A stretch of DNA of 60,259 bases from Blautia sp. An81 (GTDB lineage: Bacteria > Bacillota > Clostridia > Lachnospirales > Lachnospiraceae): positions 1-60,259 of the forward strand of contig NZ_NFHH01000023.1 in the NCBI RefSeq assembly GCF_002161285.1, given 5' to 3'. The translations under genes and the position numbers were made by a program. Under the pieces are notes generated by a model. The model worked only from the letters and a program-made list of their open reading frames with translations, ran no database searches and was not told the DNA's origin. Shown one piece after another: positions 1 through 8,782 of this stretch (position 1 is the first letter of the stretch; every line of letters starts with the position of its first letter).

Positions 1-318
<318 letters not shown>

Positions 319-536
319 AGAGTGACGAAAGCGGCGAGGGAAGTCTGGAACAGCCGGGAATGCCTGCATTCCTGGATGAGGAAGACGGACCGAAGTCATT
401 TGCGGAGCAAAGGACACGAAATAGACCAAAGGTCTATGAGTGACCGCTTCGGAACGGACGGAGCCAAAAGTCACCAAGCGGCGAAGTTGGATAAACAGTT
501 TTACATGTGTGGTTTTGAAGGTACAGACCTTATTAA
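319..536 (+). other. rRNA operon 3' spacer, no 5S gene seen
   Basis: About 220 bases separate the 23S end from the operon terminator. They include a trailer typical of Clostridia (GTGTGGTTTTGAAGGTACAG near 507-526), which in related species often precedes the 5S gene. I cannot find 5S-like sequence or a tRNA in the spacer. Small ORFs here (322-546, 440-625) have no convincing ribosome binding site and are considered chance. Confidence 0.6.
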
Positions 537-572
537 CCTCAGTTAGGGAACTAACTGGGGTTTTCTTTTTGC
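537..572 (+). terminator. rRNA operon terminator
   Basis: The stem CCTCAGTTAG / CTAACTGGGG with a GGAA loop is followed by a T-rich run (TTTTCTTTTT). This is a classic intrinsic terminator in the sense of the rRNA operon. Confidence 0.88.
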
Positions 573-677
573 TTTATAGGAAATTCCGATATTGGATAAG
601 GGGAAAAAGAGGCCCTGCTGATTGAACGTATGTTAAATCAACAGGGGAATAGACATGATAATAGGACGATGGTCGGG

Positions 678-854
678 TTAGAAGATGTAAAAACCTTCTT
701 CTCCAAACAAATCGTCAAAAGGATCGTCCTCATTAAGAAAATAATCCATATCCAGAAGGTCATCCTCACTCATATGGCGGATGTCCTCGGGCGTCATTCC
801 TTCCGGTGGATTTTCTATGTATTTTTTGCGCAGTTCCTCGATATCTGGTTTCAT
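678..854 (-). CDS. small acidic protein of the IS91-like element (58 aa)
   Basis: This ORF starts MKPDIEELRKKY and ends FGEEGFYIF. It has a perfect ribosome binding site (AAAGGAGG, about seven bases before ATG) and begins 39 bases after the transposase stop on the same strand, so the two probably share a transcript. The protein is strongly acidic (runs of Asp/Glu such as SEDDLLDMD and NEDDPFDD), has no cysteines and no membrane segment. No function is known to me. Its position suggests an accessory factor or a cargo of the element. It is short, but the start signal and uninterrupted frame argue that it is real. Confidence 0.7.
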   Translation of the reverse strand: MKPDIEELRKKYIENPPEGMTPEDIRHMSEDDLLDMDYFLNEDDPFDDLFGEEGFYIF

Positions 855-893
855 GGTAATATCCTCCTTTGAGGGGATTATATCATAACCGTA

Positions 894-2045
894 CTATGCA
901 GAGGAACGCTTTCCACGAGATTTGGACATGACTTTCTCGTACATTTCTTCGAGGGATACGCGTTTGTGGTTGTAATAGAGTTCCAGAAACTCCATTTTGT
1001 GATTACATTCAGGACAATATAGAGGGTCATAACCAAAAGAGAGAAAAATAGCGGTTCTCCATCGGGTAAAGCTGCGGTATATTTTATGTTTTTCTTTTGA
1101 GATAACACGGTGCAGTTTTGAATCAATCTTACGGTGTCTTGCATACAGACCGCCATAGCGGATCATTTTAAAATGTTTTTCCGGGATGTGACGGATGAGA
1201 CGTTTTATGAAATCCATAACAGGCAAAGTTTCTTCCACATACTGTTCATCTTCGTGGCGGTTATAGTGGAAAGTAACGGTATCTCCGTCATACCGGTCAA
1301 TCCTGGAAGTGGCAATTACTGGTCTGCCAAGATAGCGGCCGATGTATTTAGCCACTACTTTGGGATCGCAGAGATTTGGTTTTGCATAGACGTAGAAGCC
1401 CAGTTTATGCTGGGCGTAACATTTCGCTTTTACGTTTTTGAAAGAAGGACCAATCCTATCTTCCAGTTTATTGAGAAGAGCAGTACGGAAAGCGTTACGG
1501 AGATAGTTGTAGTTAAAGTGTTTTACATGACGCCAGAATCCGTCATCACTGTAGCCGCCTTTGGAAAGGATACAGTGGATGTGGGGATTCCATTTGAGGT
1601 CGCGGCCAAAAGTGTGAAGGACCAAGATATAGCCGGGCGTAAAATTTTTGGCATGGTTCAGGTTGAAAAACATCCGAGATATTACACTGGAGACGGAATG
1701 GAAGAGGCAGTTCAGAAGAGACCGGTCCTGAAGGAAGAAGTCGCGTAGGTTTTCATCAATGGTAAAAACGCAATGGCGGTGTTGGACACTGACGAGTTTG
1801 AAAGACATACTGGTGGTGCGTTCCATAGCGTATTTGTTGCCACAAGAAGGGCAAAAACGGCTGTGACAGCGAAAAGGAACGAATTTGAAGTTCCCACAAT
1901 GCGGACAACTGTATATGGCACCACCAAAAGAAGGATTACCACAGTCTAACATCTTATCGATATTTTCCATTTCAGTTTGTCTGGGATGAAGAGTATATTT
2001 AATTTCTTCATAATGGTCTGTAAAGATTCTTTGTAAGATATTCAT
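894..2045 (-). CDS. IS91-family transposase (zinc-binding N-terminus, Y2 HUH domain)
   Basis: This 383-residue protein probably catalyses single-strand, rolling-circle-like transposition. Residues about 45-75 carry the transposase zinc-binding motif with paired cysteines (CPHCG ... CHSRFCPSCGNKYA). The HUH motif is visible as WNPHIHCILSKGG, and the two catalytic tyrosines as YIGRY in AKYIGRYLGR, a Y-x3-Y arrangement as in IS91/IS801 relatives. A C-terminal zinc knuckle (YCPECNH) follows. The length fits the family and the frame is intact, so the element may be active. An ORF on the opposite strand (1134-1748) is a shadow. Confidence 0.9.
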   Translation of the reverse strand: MNILQRIFTDHYEEIKYTLHPRQTEMENIDKMLDCGNPSFGGAIYSCPHCGNFKFVPFRCHSRFCPSCGNKYAMERTTSMSFKLVSVQHRHCVFTIDENLRDFFLQDRSLLNCLFHSVSSVISRMFFNLNHAKNFTPGYILVLHTFGRDLKWNPHIHCILSKGGYSDDGFWRHVKHFNYNYLRNAFRTALLNKLEDRIGPSFKNVKAKCYAQHKLGFYVYAKPNLCDPKVVAKYIGRYLGRPVIATSRIDRYDGDTVTFHYNRHEDEQYVEETLPVMDFIKRLIRHIPEKHFKMIRYGGLYARHRKIDSKLHRVISKEKHKIYRSFTRWRTAIFLSFGYDPLYCPECNHKMEFLELYYNHKRVSLEEMYEKVMSKSRGKRSSA

Positions 2046-2232
2046 AAGACTATTATGCAGGAGAAAGTAACAAAAAGAAACCCCTAACCCCTCATGATTG
2101 AGGGGCAGGGGAGTTGAATAGGCGGAGCCTATTTTTTACAATACAGTTTTATAATGAAGCCTTAATTAAAAACTACAGGACATAAGAACAAGTATTTTCT
2201 TAAGTTTATGATGTTGGGCTTAGCCGGTGGTC

Positions 2233-2264
2233 TTGACTATATGCAAATCTTTATAATAAGATTT
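2233..2264 (+). promoter_or_regulatory. candidate promoter/operator of the araC-type gene
   Basis: TTGACT (2233-2238) and TAAGAT (2257-2262) are 18 bases apart. A perfect inverted repeat AAATCTT-TATAAT-AAGATTT (2245-2264) covers the -10 region. A longer inverted repeat pairs TTGACTAT (2233-2240) with ATAGTCAA (2280-2287). The symmetric elements around the promoter suggest regulator binding, but this is inference from sequence shape only. Confidence 0.35.
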
Positions 2265-2390
2265 ACAATATACAAAGAAATAGTCAACAGGCAGGATTCA
2301 GAGCCTTTATGCTAAATTTTTCTATGGAAAGAAATCAGAGTGCGGAACTGAAGCCTGTGTATAAGTTTTCTTTTTAGAGGAAGCAATGTT

Positions 2391-3557
2391 ATGTACGATG
2401 CAAATACTTTGAAGATACTCTTTCGGTTCAGTCAGATCCCGGTTACTGTCTATACGCTGAAATGGAGATATGTGGAAAGATTTACCAGATTTTTTCAAGA
2501 ACCGGAACCTTTTGAGAAGGATAAGCTGGAGAAGGTGAAAGAGGGTCTTACCGGAAAAAAATTTTTCTTTCTTTCCTATGATCCACAGGTCCCTGTTGCC
2601 CTGTTCGGTTGCAGGGGAGAAGAGGAGTACTATATCCTGGGACCTTTTTCCTATGGCAGAACAGATTCTTTTGAGTGCAGAAATTTTATACGGAATTATA
2701 AGATCAGGGAATGTCCCAAATGCCAGCTGGAAGATATTTTTGCTTTTGTCTCTTATTTAACTGGAGAGGAATTTCACGAAAAACGTAGAAAAGATATTCT
2801 GGGGGAACTTCTCTCCGATAAGGATGAGGGAGAAAATCAGGAGCTGGTTATCAGAGAAGAACTGCGGCAGATAGATTCTTTTCAGAAAAACCATACCTAT
2901 ATGGACGAGCAGCTTTTATATGATCATATTAAAGAAGGGGATGCAGAATACCTGGAAAAACAGGATTTTTATGAAGCTCCTTCCCATCCCATTATTATAG
3001 ACGATCTTAAGAAAAATGAGGAATATATGACAGTGATCAGTATTTCCCTGGCCGCAAGGGCGGCTATAGAAGGAGGACTAAGCTCCGCAGAAGGTTTTAT
3101 TAACAATGATATCTATCTGAAAAAGCTTTCACAGTGCAGGACAGTTTTTGAGATGGACCGGCTGCGGCGGGAAAGTCAGATTTATTTTGCCCGACTGGTG
3201 GCAGATCATAAGAAAAAAAGCACCGTGAATTTCCATGTGGAAGAAGTGAAGAAAAATATCATTTCCAAAAGATTTGCGAAAATATCCATACAGGAAATTG
3301 CGGATGATCTGGGGATTTCAAAAGAATATATGCAGAAATTATTCAAAAAATATGAGAAGATCTCTATTACAGAATACATTTCTGATATTAAGATCGAGGC
3401 GGCGTGTAATATGCTCCGGTATTCAGACAGGCAAATACAGGAAATCGCAGAATATCTTCATTACGGAAGTGTGAGTCACTTCAGTACAGCTTTTCGAAAG
3501 AAAATGCATCAGTCACCCAAAGAATACCGGGATCAGAACAGGAAGACGGTCTTCTGA
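2391..3557 (+). CDS. AraC-family transcriptional regulator
   Basis: This 388-residue protein ends in an AraC/XylS DNA-binding domain from about residue 285. The first helix-turn-helix reads ISIQEIADDLGISKEYMQKL; the second includes IQEIAEYLHYGSVSHFSTAFRK, followed by the usual SPKEYR. The N-terminal ~280 residues are a sensing region seen in many Clostridia regulators (contains CGCRGEEEYYILGPFSYG-like sequence), whose ligand is unknown. It lies upstream of the frl genes and could influence them, but a GntR repressor in the cluster is the likelier specific regulator. A broken second copy lies at 14.1-14.6 kb. Confidence 0.9.
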   Translation: MYDANTLKILFRFSQIPVTVYTLKWRYVERFTRFFQEPEPFEKDKLEKVKEGLTGKKFFFLSYDPQVPVALFGCRGEEEYYILGPFSYGRTDSFECRNFIRNYKIRECPKCQLEDIFAFVSYLTGEEFHEKRRKDILGELLSDKDEGENQELVIREELRQIDSFQKNHTYMDEQLLYDHIKEGDAEYLEKQDFYEAPSHPIIIDDLKKNEEYMTVISISLAARAAIEGGLSSAEGFINNDIYLKKLSQCRTVFEMDRLRRESQIYFARLVADHKKKSTVNFHVEEVKKNIISKRFAKISIQEIADDLGISKEYMQKLFKKYEKISITEYISDIKIEAACNMLRYSDRQIQEIAEYLHYGSVSHFSTAFRKKMHQSPKEYRDQNRKTVF

Positions 3558-3770
3558 TTCCACGAAAGGCAGAATAAAGGGATATTTCCATTATCTGTAG
3601 ACCCCACAATAAAGTATGTAGGAGAAAGAATGTTTATAGTGGAGAATAAGCTGGAGATTCAGTTTTTGGCTTGTGTCCTGCGGAAAAAGAGTTTGGTGAA
3701 TATACCAGATAAAATATTATAGATATGACAGAAACTTGGATAAGAGGATGAAAAAAAATAATAAAAGGTA

Positions 3771-3799
3771 TTGACAATTGTTTAAAATACCTTTATTAT
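3771..3799 (+). promoter_or_regulatory. sigma-A promoter of frlB
   Basis: A consensus -35 (TTGACA, 3771-3776) lies 17 bases from TATTAT (3794-3799). The transcription start would fall inside the palindrome just downstream. This is the best sigma-A match in front of frlB. Confidence 0.7.
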
Positions 3800-3809
3800 T
3801 TATAACATA

Positions 3810-3823
3810 ATATAACGTTATAT
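3810..3823 (+). promoter_or_regulatory. candidate FrlR (GntR/HutC) operator
   Basis: The 14-base perfect palindrome ATATAACGTTATAT sits about 11 bases after the -10 of the frlB promoter and overlaps the expected start site, a typical repressor position. HutC-subfamily GntR proteins bind short A+T-rich palindromes. The cluster encodes one such regulator at 12990-13757. Binding is inferred, not shown. Confidence 0.5.
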
Positions 3824-3868
3824 AATAATATATATCAAATTGTTACATGTTTTGATGGAGGAACAGGT

Positions 3869-4846
3869 ATGAGACAGGAGCACATTAATCAGATTAACAA
3901 AGCAGTGTCAGCAGTGGCTACTAAAGAATGTATTAGTCATTTTTATTTTGTTGCCTGCGGAGGTTCACAGGCATTTATGATGCCGGCACAATATATTTTT
4001 GACAGGGAAATTTCTATTCCGGCAAGTATCTATACGTCAAATGAGTTTGTACATGGTATGCCAAAAGCGTTAGGCCCACAGTCTGTGGTTATCACATGTT
4101 CACATTCAGGGAATACACCGGAAACAGTAAAAGCAACAGAAGTGGCTAGAGAAAAAGGGGCAACAACAATTGCACTGTCACATTTGGAAGATTCGCCATT
4201 GTGGAAAGCAGCGGAATATCCTATTCATTATGATTGGGGAAAAGATGCTGATGCAAGTGATTTAAATAAGGCAGTATTATATTCTTTGATTTTCAGAATA
4301 TTAAATGCAGTATCACCTTGTGAAAAATATGAAAAGGGTATTTCTTCCGTAGAGCATATTCATGAGGTATTGGAAAAGGCTAAAGTACAGTATGCAGATA
4401 CTGTTAAAGAATGGGGCAAAAAATATAAGAGGGAAAGTCTGATTTATACAATGGGCAGCGGTGCCTGCTATGGAGAAACATACTCTTTTGCTATTTGTCT
4501 TTTAATGGAAATGCAGTGGATTCATTCAAGCTGTATTCATTCAGGAGAATATTTCCATGGACCGTTTGAGGTTACCGATTATGATGTGCCATTTATTATT
4601 GTAAAAGGATTAGGAGCAACAAGATCATTGGATGAAAGGGCATACAATTTCTGTAAGAAGTTCTGCGATTCAATTATGTTGGTAGATTGTGAAACATTTG
4701 ATATGACAGGAATTGCTGAAGAAGTAAGAGAGTATTTTGCTCCTTTAGTTGCAGGAGCAGTTCTTCGCTCTCTTGCAGATGTTTTTGCTTATGAAAGAGG
4801 ACATGATTTAGGCGTCCGTCGGTATATGTGGAAAATGGACTATTGA
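3869..4846 (+). CDS. frlB: fructoselysine-6-phosphate deglycase (FrlB, SIS-domain)
   Basis: The 325-residue protein has two sugar-isomerase (SIS) halves. The first contains FYFVACGGSQAFM and VVITCSHSGNTPETVKA, the second YTMGSGACYG and HSGEYFHGPFEV. The latter holds the Glu and His expected to act in opening the Amadori product. The sequence closely resembles Bacillus subtilis FrlB as I recall it, including the C-terminal RRYMWK. The reaction is fructoselysine 6-phosphate (or a related amino-acid conjugate) plus water to glucose 6-phosphate plus the amino acid, in the cytosol. The start has a good site (GGAGG). It is first in the frl cluster but is now separated from the transporter genes by a dead insertion sequence. 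Confidence 0.9.
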   Translation: MRQEHINQINKAVSAVATKECISHFYFVACGGSQAFMMPAQYIFDREISIPASIYTSNEFVHGMPKALGPQSVVITCSHSGNTPETVKATEVAREKGATTIALSHLEDSPLWKAAEYPIHYDWGKDADASDLNKAVLYSLIFRILNAVSPCEKYEKGISSVEHIHEVLEKAKVQYADTVKEWGKKYKRESLIYTMGSGACYGETYSFAICLLMEMQWIHSSCIHSGEYFHGPFEVTDYDVPFIIVKGLGATRSLDERAYNFCKKFCDSIMLVDCETFDMTGIAEEVREYFAPLVAGAVLRSLADVFAYERGHDLGVRRYMWKMDY

Positions 4847-4890
4847 TGAATTCTTTAAAAGTAGATATTAATTACAAATTATAGTAAGGT

Positions 4891-4936
4891 ACGACGGAGT
4901 TCCTGCAATAAGAAAGCCGGGATTCCGTCGTTTTTA
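4891..4936 (+). terminator. intrinsic terminator after frlB
   Basis: ACGACGGAGTTCC pairs with GGGATTCCGTCGT (two mismatches or wobbles) and is followed by TTTTT. It would end frlB transcription before the downstream transporter genes. It may have arrived with the neighbouring insertion sequence. Confidence 0.7.
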
Positions 4937-5039
4937 AAAATACAATGATCTCTCGGAATCCTGAGTGATCATAATCAGTTGACACTGGCGATGAACTTTG
5001 AAAAGTAAATATTATCTAAAAAGTGAAAAATAGACATGG

Positions 5040-6419
5040 CCGTCGCTATATTCGAAAAAAAGCGATATAATGATCCGTAAGGATCATGCCGCTTTCTAAT
5101 TGAAAGTCTATTTTCTCACGTTTATGGGAACATTCTGCCGATGTCCGGGCATTGAATTCCTTTTTCCATTCCTGAGAGTCACGGGGCGGGAAGTTAATCA
5201 GTCTTGGATTATCTTTCATAGCCAGATGAACCGTCATGGCGCATTTTCCTGCCTGCTTTGCAGACGGGAACGCCATCTTCCCCGATGGTGAAATTATCTT
5301 TGTATTTTACTTTGATGCCTCATTTCACGTTCAGGTCAATAAAAGCTCGAATGTGATTTTCGCGGCAATAAAGATAATACGGCATTGCATGATGGGCAGA
5401 ATCCAGGATCCACTTGCAGACATGAAGATCCGGAAGGAAAGCTCTCATTCGGAACTAGGTTTCCAGAAATCCATGAGAATCATGTTTTGAAGCAGGATTC
5501 AACAGAGGGAAAACAGGAAGGTCACTTTCCGAGTTAGCGGCAACAAGCATACATAGGTCGTAGCCAAAATAAAAGCGGTCTCTGGAAGAATCCCAGCCAA
5601 TATCGCAGTCAGTCTGGGAAAAGAAACGGTCACAGGAACAATCCATGATTCCTTTTTCCGAACAGTCACAGACCGAGTGCTTTTGTTCCCTGGCGGAAGT
5701 GACAACAGGTGTCCCGTCGCCGGCGATGGAAAGATCAGAAGAATCAATCAGACCTTTGGCTATTGACTGATTCGGGAATTCCCGATGATAGATCTTAAAC
5801 AGGGAAACATAGGGTTATTCATCTAACACAAAAGATGTGGATTCCAACTACTCTAGTCACTGATCAACGGAAACCCTTTCGATGGATTCCGCTTTGGCAC
5901 CTTGACGGACTGGTTTTTGGATCGTTTTTTCTTTACAGGACGCAAATGGAAAGAAAGATTAGGATACTCGGAATCCCAGAACCGACTGAGAAAATCGTAA
6001 AAGGTACCTACACCGGGAGTATTCCCAAATTCAAAACCGCTGAGGATAGCATAAAGAGGATTAATCTTCAGCTGGGCAGCCCAGTCAGTTAGGGAGAGGA
6101 CTTTGAAATCAATAGACAGCAGATAGGAGCGCTGCATGCAGGAAGGAGTCCTTGGTTTTGGAGCAAAGACAGAGTATTTCGGACGCAGAAGTTCATCTGT
6201 ATAAGAAAGATCAAAATTCCAGAAACGTTCAATGATATCCCAGGTAGCCCGTGAAAAGGCATCTGGATCCAGATAATATTTACGGAGATTTGTAACAACA
6301 AAGTTCTGATAGGCGGCATGTCCGTCGGGATTAACAGGTAACATAAAAAATCGCCATCCAGTCGAAAGAAATAAAAAATATTCAATCGGCTTCGCCGCAA
6401 ATTTTGAGCGATTTTTCAA
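5040..6419 (-). pseudogene. degenerate DDE transposase (IS remnant)
   Basis: On the minus strand the open stretch 5853-6419 encodes the N-terminus of a DDE transposase (ATWDIIERFWNFDLSYTDEL, NTPGVGTFYDFLSRFWDSEY). The rest continues in shifted frames: a region with SIAGDGTPVVTS, probably the first catalytic Asp; GWDSSRDRFYFGYDL and LPVFPLLNPASKHD in 5455-5646; and a C-terminal piece with KDNPRLINFPPRDSQEW and RTSAECSHKREK in 5046-5276, where the last Glu would lie. At least two frameshifts and a stop (5853-5855) break it. The family is most like IS1182/IS5-type elements of Clostridia, but I cannot settle that. It sits between frlB and frlO. Confidence 0.75.
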
Positions 6420-6426
6420 GCGTTTT

Positions 6427-6456
6427 TTGACAAAAAATGTGGGACTTTAATAAAAA
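6427..6456 (+). promoter_or_regulatory. possible promoter at the IS edge driving frlO-D
   Basis: TTGACA (6427-6432) lies 18 bases from TAAAAA (6451-6456), just outside the remnant transposase start. Because frlB is followed by a terminator, frlO-D need their own promoter, and an IS-borne -35 is a reasonable source. The -10 is weak. Confidence 0.3.
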
Positions 6457-6527
6457 GAGAATCTGAAAGCCTTATAAAATCAGGGCTGAAGATTCCGAGA
6501 GCTCATTACAGAATAGGGAGGGAAAAC

Positions 6528-7832
6528 ATGAAATCAAAAAAAGTTATGGGATTGACAATAGCTGCAATCATGATAGCTTCATTAGCAGCCTGTGGAGGCT
6601 CTTCTGATTCAGGCAAAGGAGTGGAGGATAGTATTGATGATGATAAAATTGTAATTAATTTTTTTCATCGCTGGCCAAATGATCCTAAAAATTCTATGTT
6701 CAATGAATTGATTGAAAAATATATGGATGAGAATCCTAATGTTACTATTAAAATGGATTGTATTCTTAATGATCAGTATAAAGAAAAGATTAGAATGGTT
6801 GTTAGTACAGACGAGGTCCCTGATATTTTTTCATCATGGTCAGGAACATTTGCAGAGGAGATGATACAATCAGGAAATGTTGCAGAGTTAAATGATATGT
6901 ATGAGTCAGATACTGAATGGTCGTCCCAGATCTCACAGGCTAGCATCGACGGATTTACCTTTGACGATAAAATTTATGGTGTGCCATGGTCTCAGGATGG
7001 CAAAGTATTCTTCTATAATAAAGAAATTTTCGAGGAAAACGCTTTGGAGATTCCCACAACCTGGACTGAATTTATAGATGTACTTGATAAGCTGCAGGAT
7101 GCAGGTTATGAAACACCAGTGGTGGAAGGCCTTTCTGACAGTTGGGCTATTCTTCATTATTTAGGAACGATGAATCAGAGGATGATTGATCCGGATACTC
7201 TTGCAGAAGATTATAATGCTGATACGGGAGAATTTACAGACCCAGGATATGTAGAGGTATTGGAAAAATGGCAACAGCTTACAGAATATATGGGAGATGT
7301 GTGTTCTGCAATTGATCACGAAACTGCCAGAAATACATATTTTGCGACTGGAGAAGCTCCAATTATGTATCTGCAATTTGCAGAAATTCCTTTATTGGAA
7401 GAATCCCTGCCGGATGGATTTGAATATGGATTTTTTAACTTCCCTGCTTTTGAAGAGGGAAAAGGAGATATAAATGCATTAACAGGAGCGCCAGAAGGAT
7501 TTATGATTAGTAATAAAACAAAATATCCTGAAGAATGCCAGAAATTTCTGAAATGGCTTGTAAGTAAACAAGGTGGAGAAGCACTTACTACCCAGTGCGG
7601 TGATCTTTCAAGTGTAGAAGGAGCTGTAGATGAGACTAACGGACTGCCGGCCCAGATAGAGGCTATGGATATTATTAAATCTGCTTCCCAGTTATCTCCA
7701 TGGCTTGATAACGCTTGTGATGCTTCTGTTTATACTGTATATGGACAAGGAGCGCAGGCTATCGCTACCGGGGACGAAACACCAGGAAATGTCATGAAAC
7801 AGGTACAGGAGGCAGCAGCTTCTTTGCACTGA
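6528..7832 (+). CDS. frlO: ABC sugar/Amadori substrate-binding lipoprotein (FrlO-like)
   Basis: This 434-residue extracellular solute-binding protein family 1 member starts with a lipoprotein signal peptide ending in the lipobox SLAAC with Cys22, followed by a Gly/Ser linker. The body has typical features (NFFHRWPNDPKN, VPDIFSSWSGTFAEEM, YGVPWSQDGKVFFYNKEIF, LTGAPEGFMISNKTKYPEEC). It would capture fructoselysine or related glycated amino acids outside the membrane and deliver them to the two permeases downstream. The ribosome binding site is GGGAGGG. Assignment as FrlO rests on its place in the frl cluster; the family itself is broad. Confidence 0.75.
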   Translation: MKSKKVMGLTIAAIMIASLAACGGSSDSGKGVEDSIDDDKIVINFFHRWPNDPKNSMFNELIEKYMDENPNVTIKMDCILNDQYKEKIRMVVSTDEVPDIFSSWSGTFAEEMIQSGNVAELNDMYESDTEWSSQISQASIDGFTFDDKIYGVPWSQDGKVFFYNKEIFEENALEIPTTWTEFIDVLDKLQDAGYETPVVEGLSDSWAILHYLGTMNQRMIDPDTLAEDYNADTGEFTDPGYVEVLEKWQQLTEYMGDVCSAIDHETARNTYFATGEAPIMYLQFAEIPLLEESLPDGFEYGFFNFPAFEEGKGDINALTGAPEGFMISNKTKYPEECQKFLKWLVSKQGGEALTTQCGDLSSVEGAVDETNGLPAQIEAMDIIKSASQLSPWLDNACDASVYTVYGQGAQAIATGDETPGNVMKQVQEAAASLH

Positions 7833-7897
7833 TTTAACTGTATACATAGCACTAGACGGAAATAATTTTCCGCCTGGAAAAGATAGGATGAGGTAAA

Positions 7898-8782
7898 TTG
7901 AATAGAAAAAGAAATTTGCAAGCATTTTGCTTTGTAATACCTGCGGTTCTTATTTTAGGAATTTTTGTTTATTTTCCGTTAGTAAATAACATTATTTATA
8001 GCTTTCAATCATTTTCTTTGTCCTCTATCATAAAAGAGTGGGTGGGATTAGAGAACTATAAAGCTTTACTTTCCGATAAAACAATTTGGATCTGTATAAA
8101 AAATAACATTCTATATGCTATAATATCCATTATCATTCAGGTGGGATTCGGATTAGTTCTGGCTGCTGTTTTAGAGGATATAGCATTTAGAAAGTTTGCT
8201 CCCTTCTTGAGGAGTATATATTTCATACCGACCGTAATATCGCTGACAGTCATCTGTTTATTATTTGAATTCGTATATAATCCTCAAATGGGACTGCTTA
8301 ACAGTTTTCTTAATGCAATAGGGCTGGATAATCTTTCACAGGTATGGCTGGGGAATAAGAAAACAGCTATGTTGTCTATCATAGCAGTATCCCAGTGGCA
8401 GAGTATAGGATATGTGACGATGCTGTTCATTGTAGCCATTCAGAAAATTCCGAAAGATTTGTATGAAGCAGCAGAAGTTGATGGCGCAGGAAAAATCAAA
8501 AGGTTTTTTTATATCACAGTTCCTCAGGTAAGACAGATGTTTTTTGTAACAATGATGCTGACAGTAGTAGGGGCATTTACAGTATTTAATGAGCCTTATA
8601 TTTTGACTGGCGGAGGTCCTGGCACTGCAACAATGGTATTGTCTTTATATATGTATCAAACAGGATTTGTTAAAAATAATATGGGGTATGCATCTACTAT
8701 TGCTATGCTTATTTTTGTGATTACAGCTGTTTTGTCTTCTGTACAGTTTCTTACATATGGAACGGAAAAGGAGGAACGCTGA
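7898..8782 (+). CDS. frlN: ABC transporter permease (FrlN-like, MalF type)
   Basis: This 294-residue membrane protein has about six transmembrane helices, starting with FCFVIPAVLILGIFVYFPLV, and the EAA loop that contacts the ATPase (YEAAEVDGAGKIKRFF). The start is TTG at 7898, preceded by GATGAGG; no ATG gives a better N-terminus. With the next gene it forms the membrane channel for the substrate bound by the lipoprotein upstream. Its stop codon overlaps the next start by one base, so the two are translationally coupled. Confidence 0.8.
   Translation: MNRKRNLQAFCFVIPAVLILGIFVYFPLVNNIIYSFQSFSLSSIIKEWVGLENYKALLSDKTIWICIKNNILYAIISIIIQVGFGLVLAAVLEDIAFRKFAPFLRSIYFIPTVISLTVICLLFEFVYNPQMGLLNSFLNAIGLDNLSQVWLGNKKTAMLSIIAVSQWQSIGYVTMLFIVAIQKIPKDLYEAAEVDGAGKIKRFFYITVPQVRQMFFVTMMLTVVGAFTVFNEPYILTGGGPGTATMVLSLYMYQTGFVKNNMGYASTIAMLIFVITAVLSSVQFLTYGTEKEER

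Larger units (their letters stand above)
611..2125 (-). mobile_element. IS91-family (HUH, Y2) insertion element
   Basis: The element carries an IS91-type transposase (894-2045, minus) and a small acidic ORF behind it. An imperfect hairpin lies at each side: CCCTGCTGATTGA...CAACAGGGG at 613-648, beyond the last ORF, and CCCCTCA-TGAT-TGAGGGG at about 2088-2105, beyond the transposase start. IS91-type elements have no inverted repeats or target duplications, so the outer boundaries given are approximate. Confidence 0.6.

Noticed and set aside
319-640. Small ORFs after the 23S gene (322-546, 440-625) and a frame at 630-872
   Set aside because: They overlap the rRNA trailer, the terminator or the opposite-strand IS ORF, and lack ribosome binding sites.
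1134-1748. 204-codon plus-strand frame over the IS91 transposase
   Set aside because: It is antisense to a well-supported transposase and has no start signal or recognisable domain.
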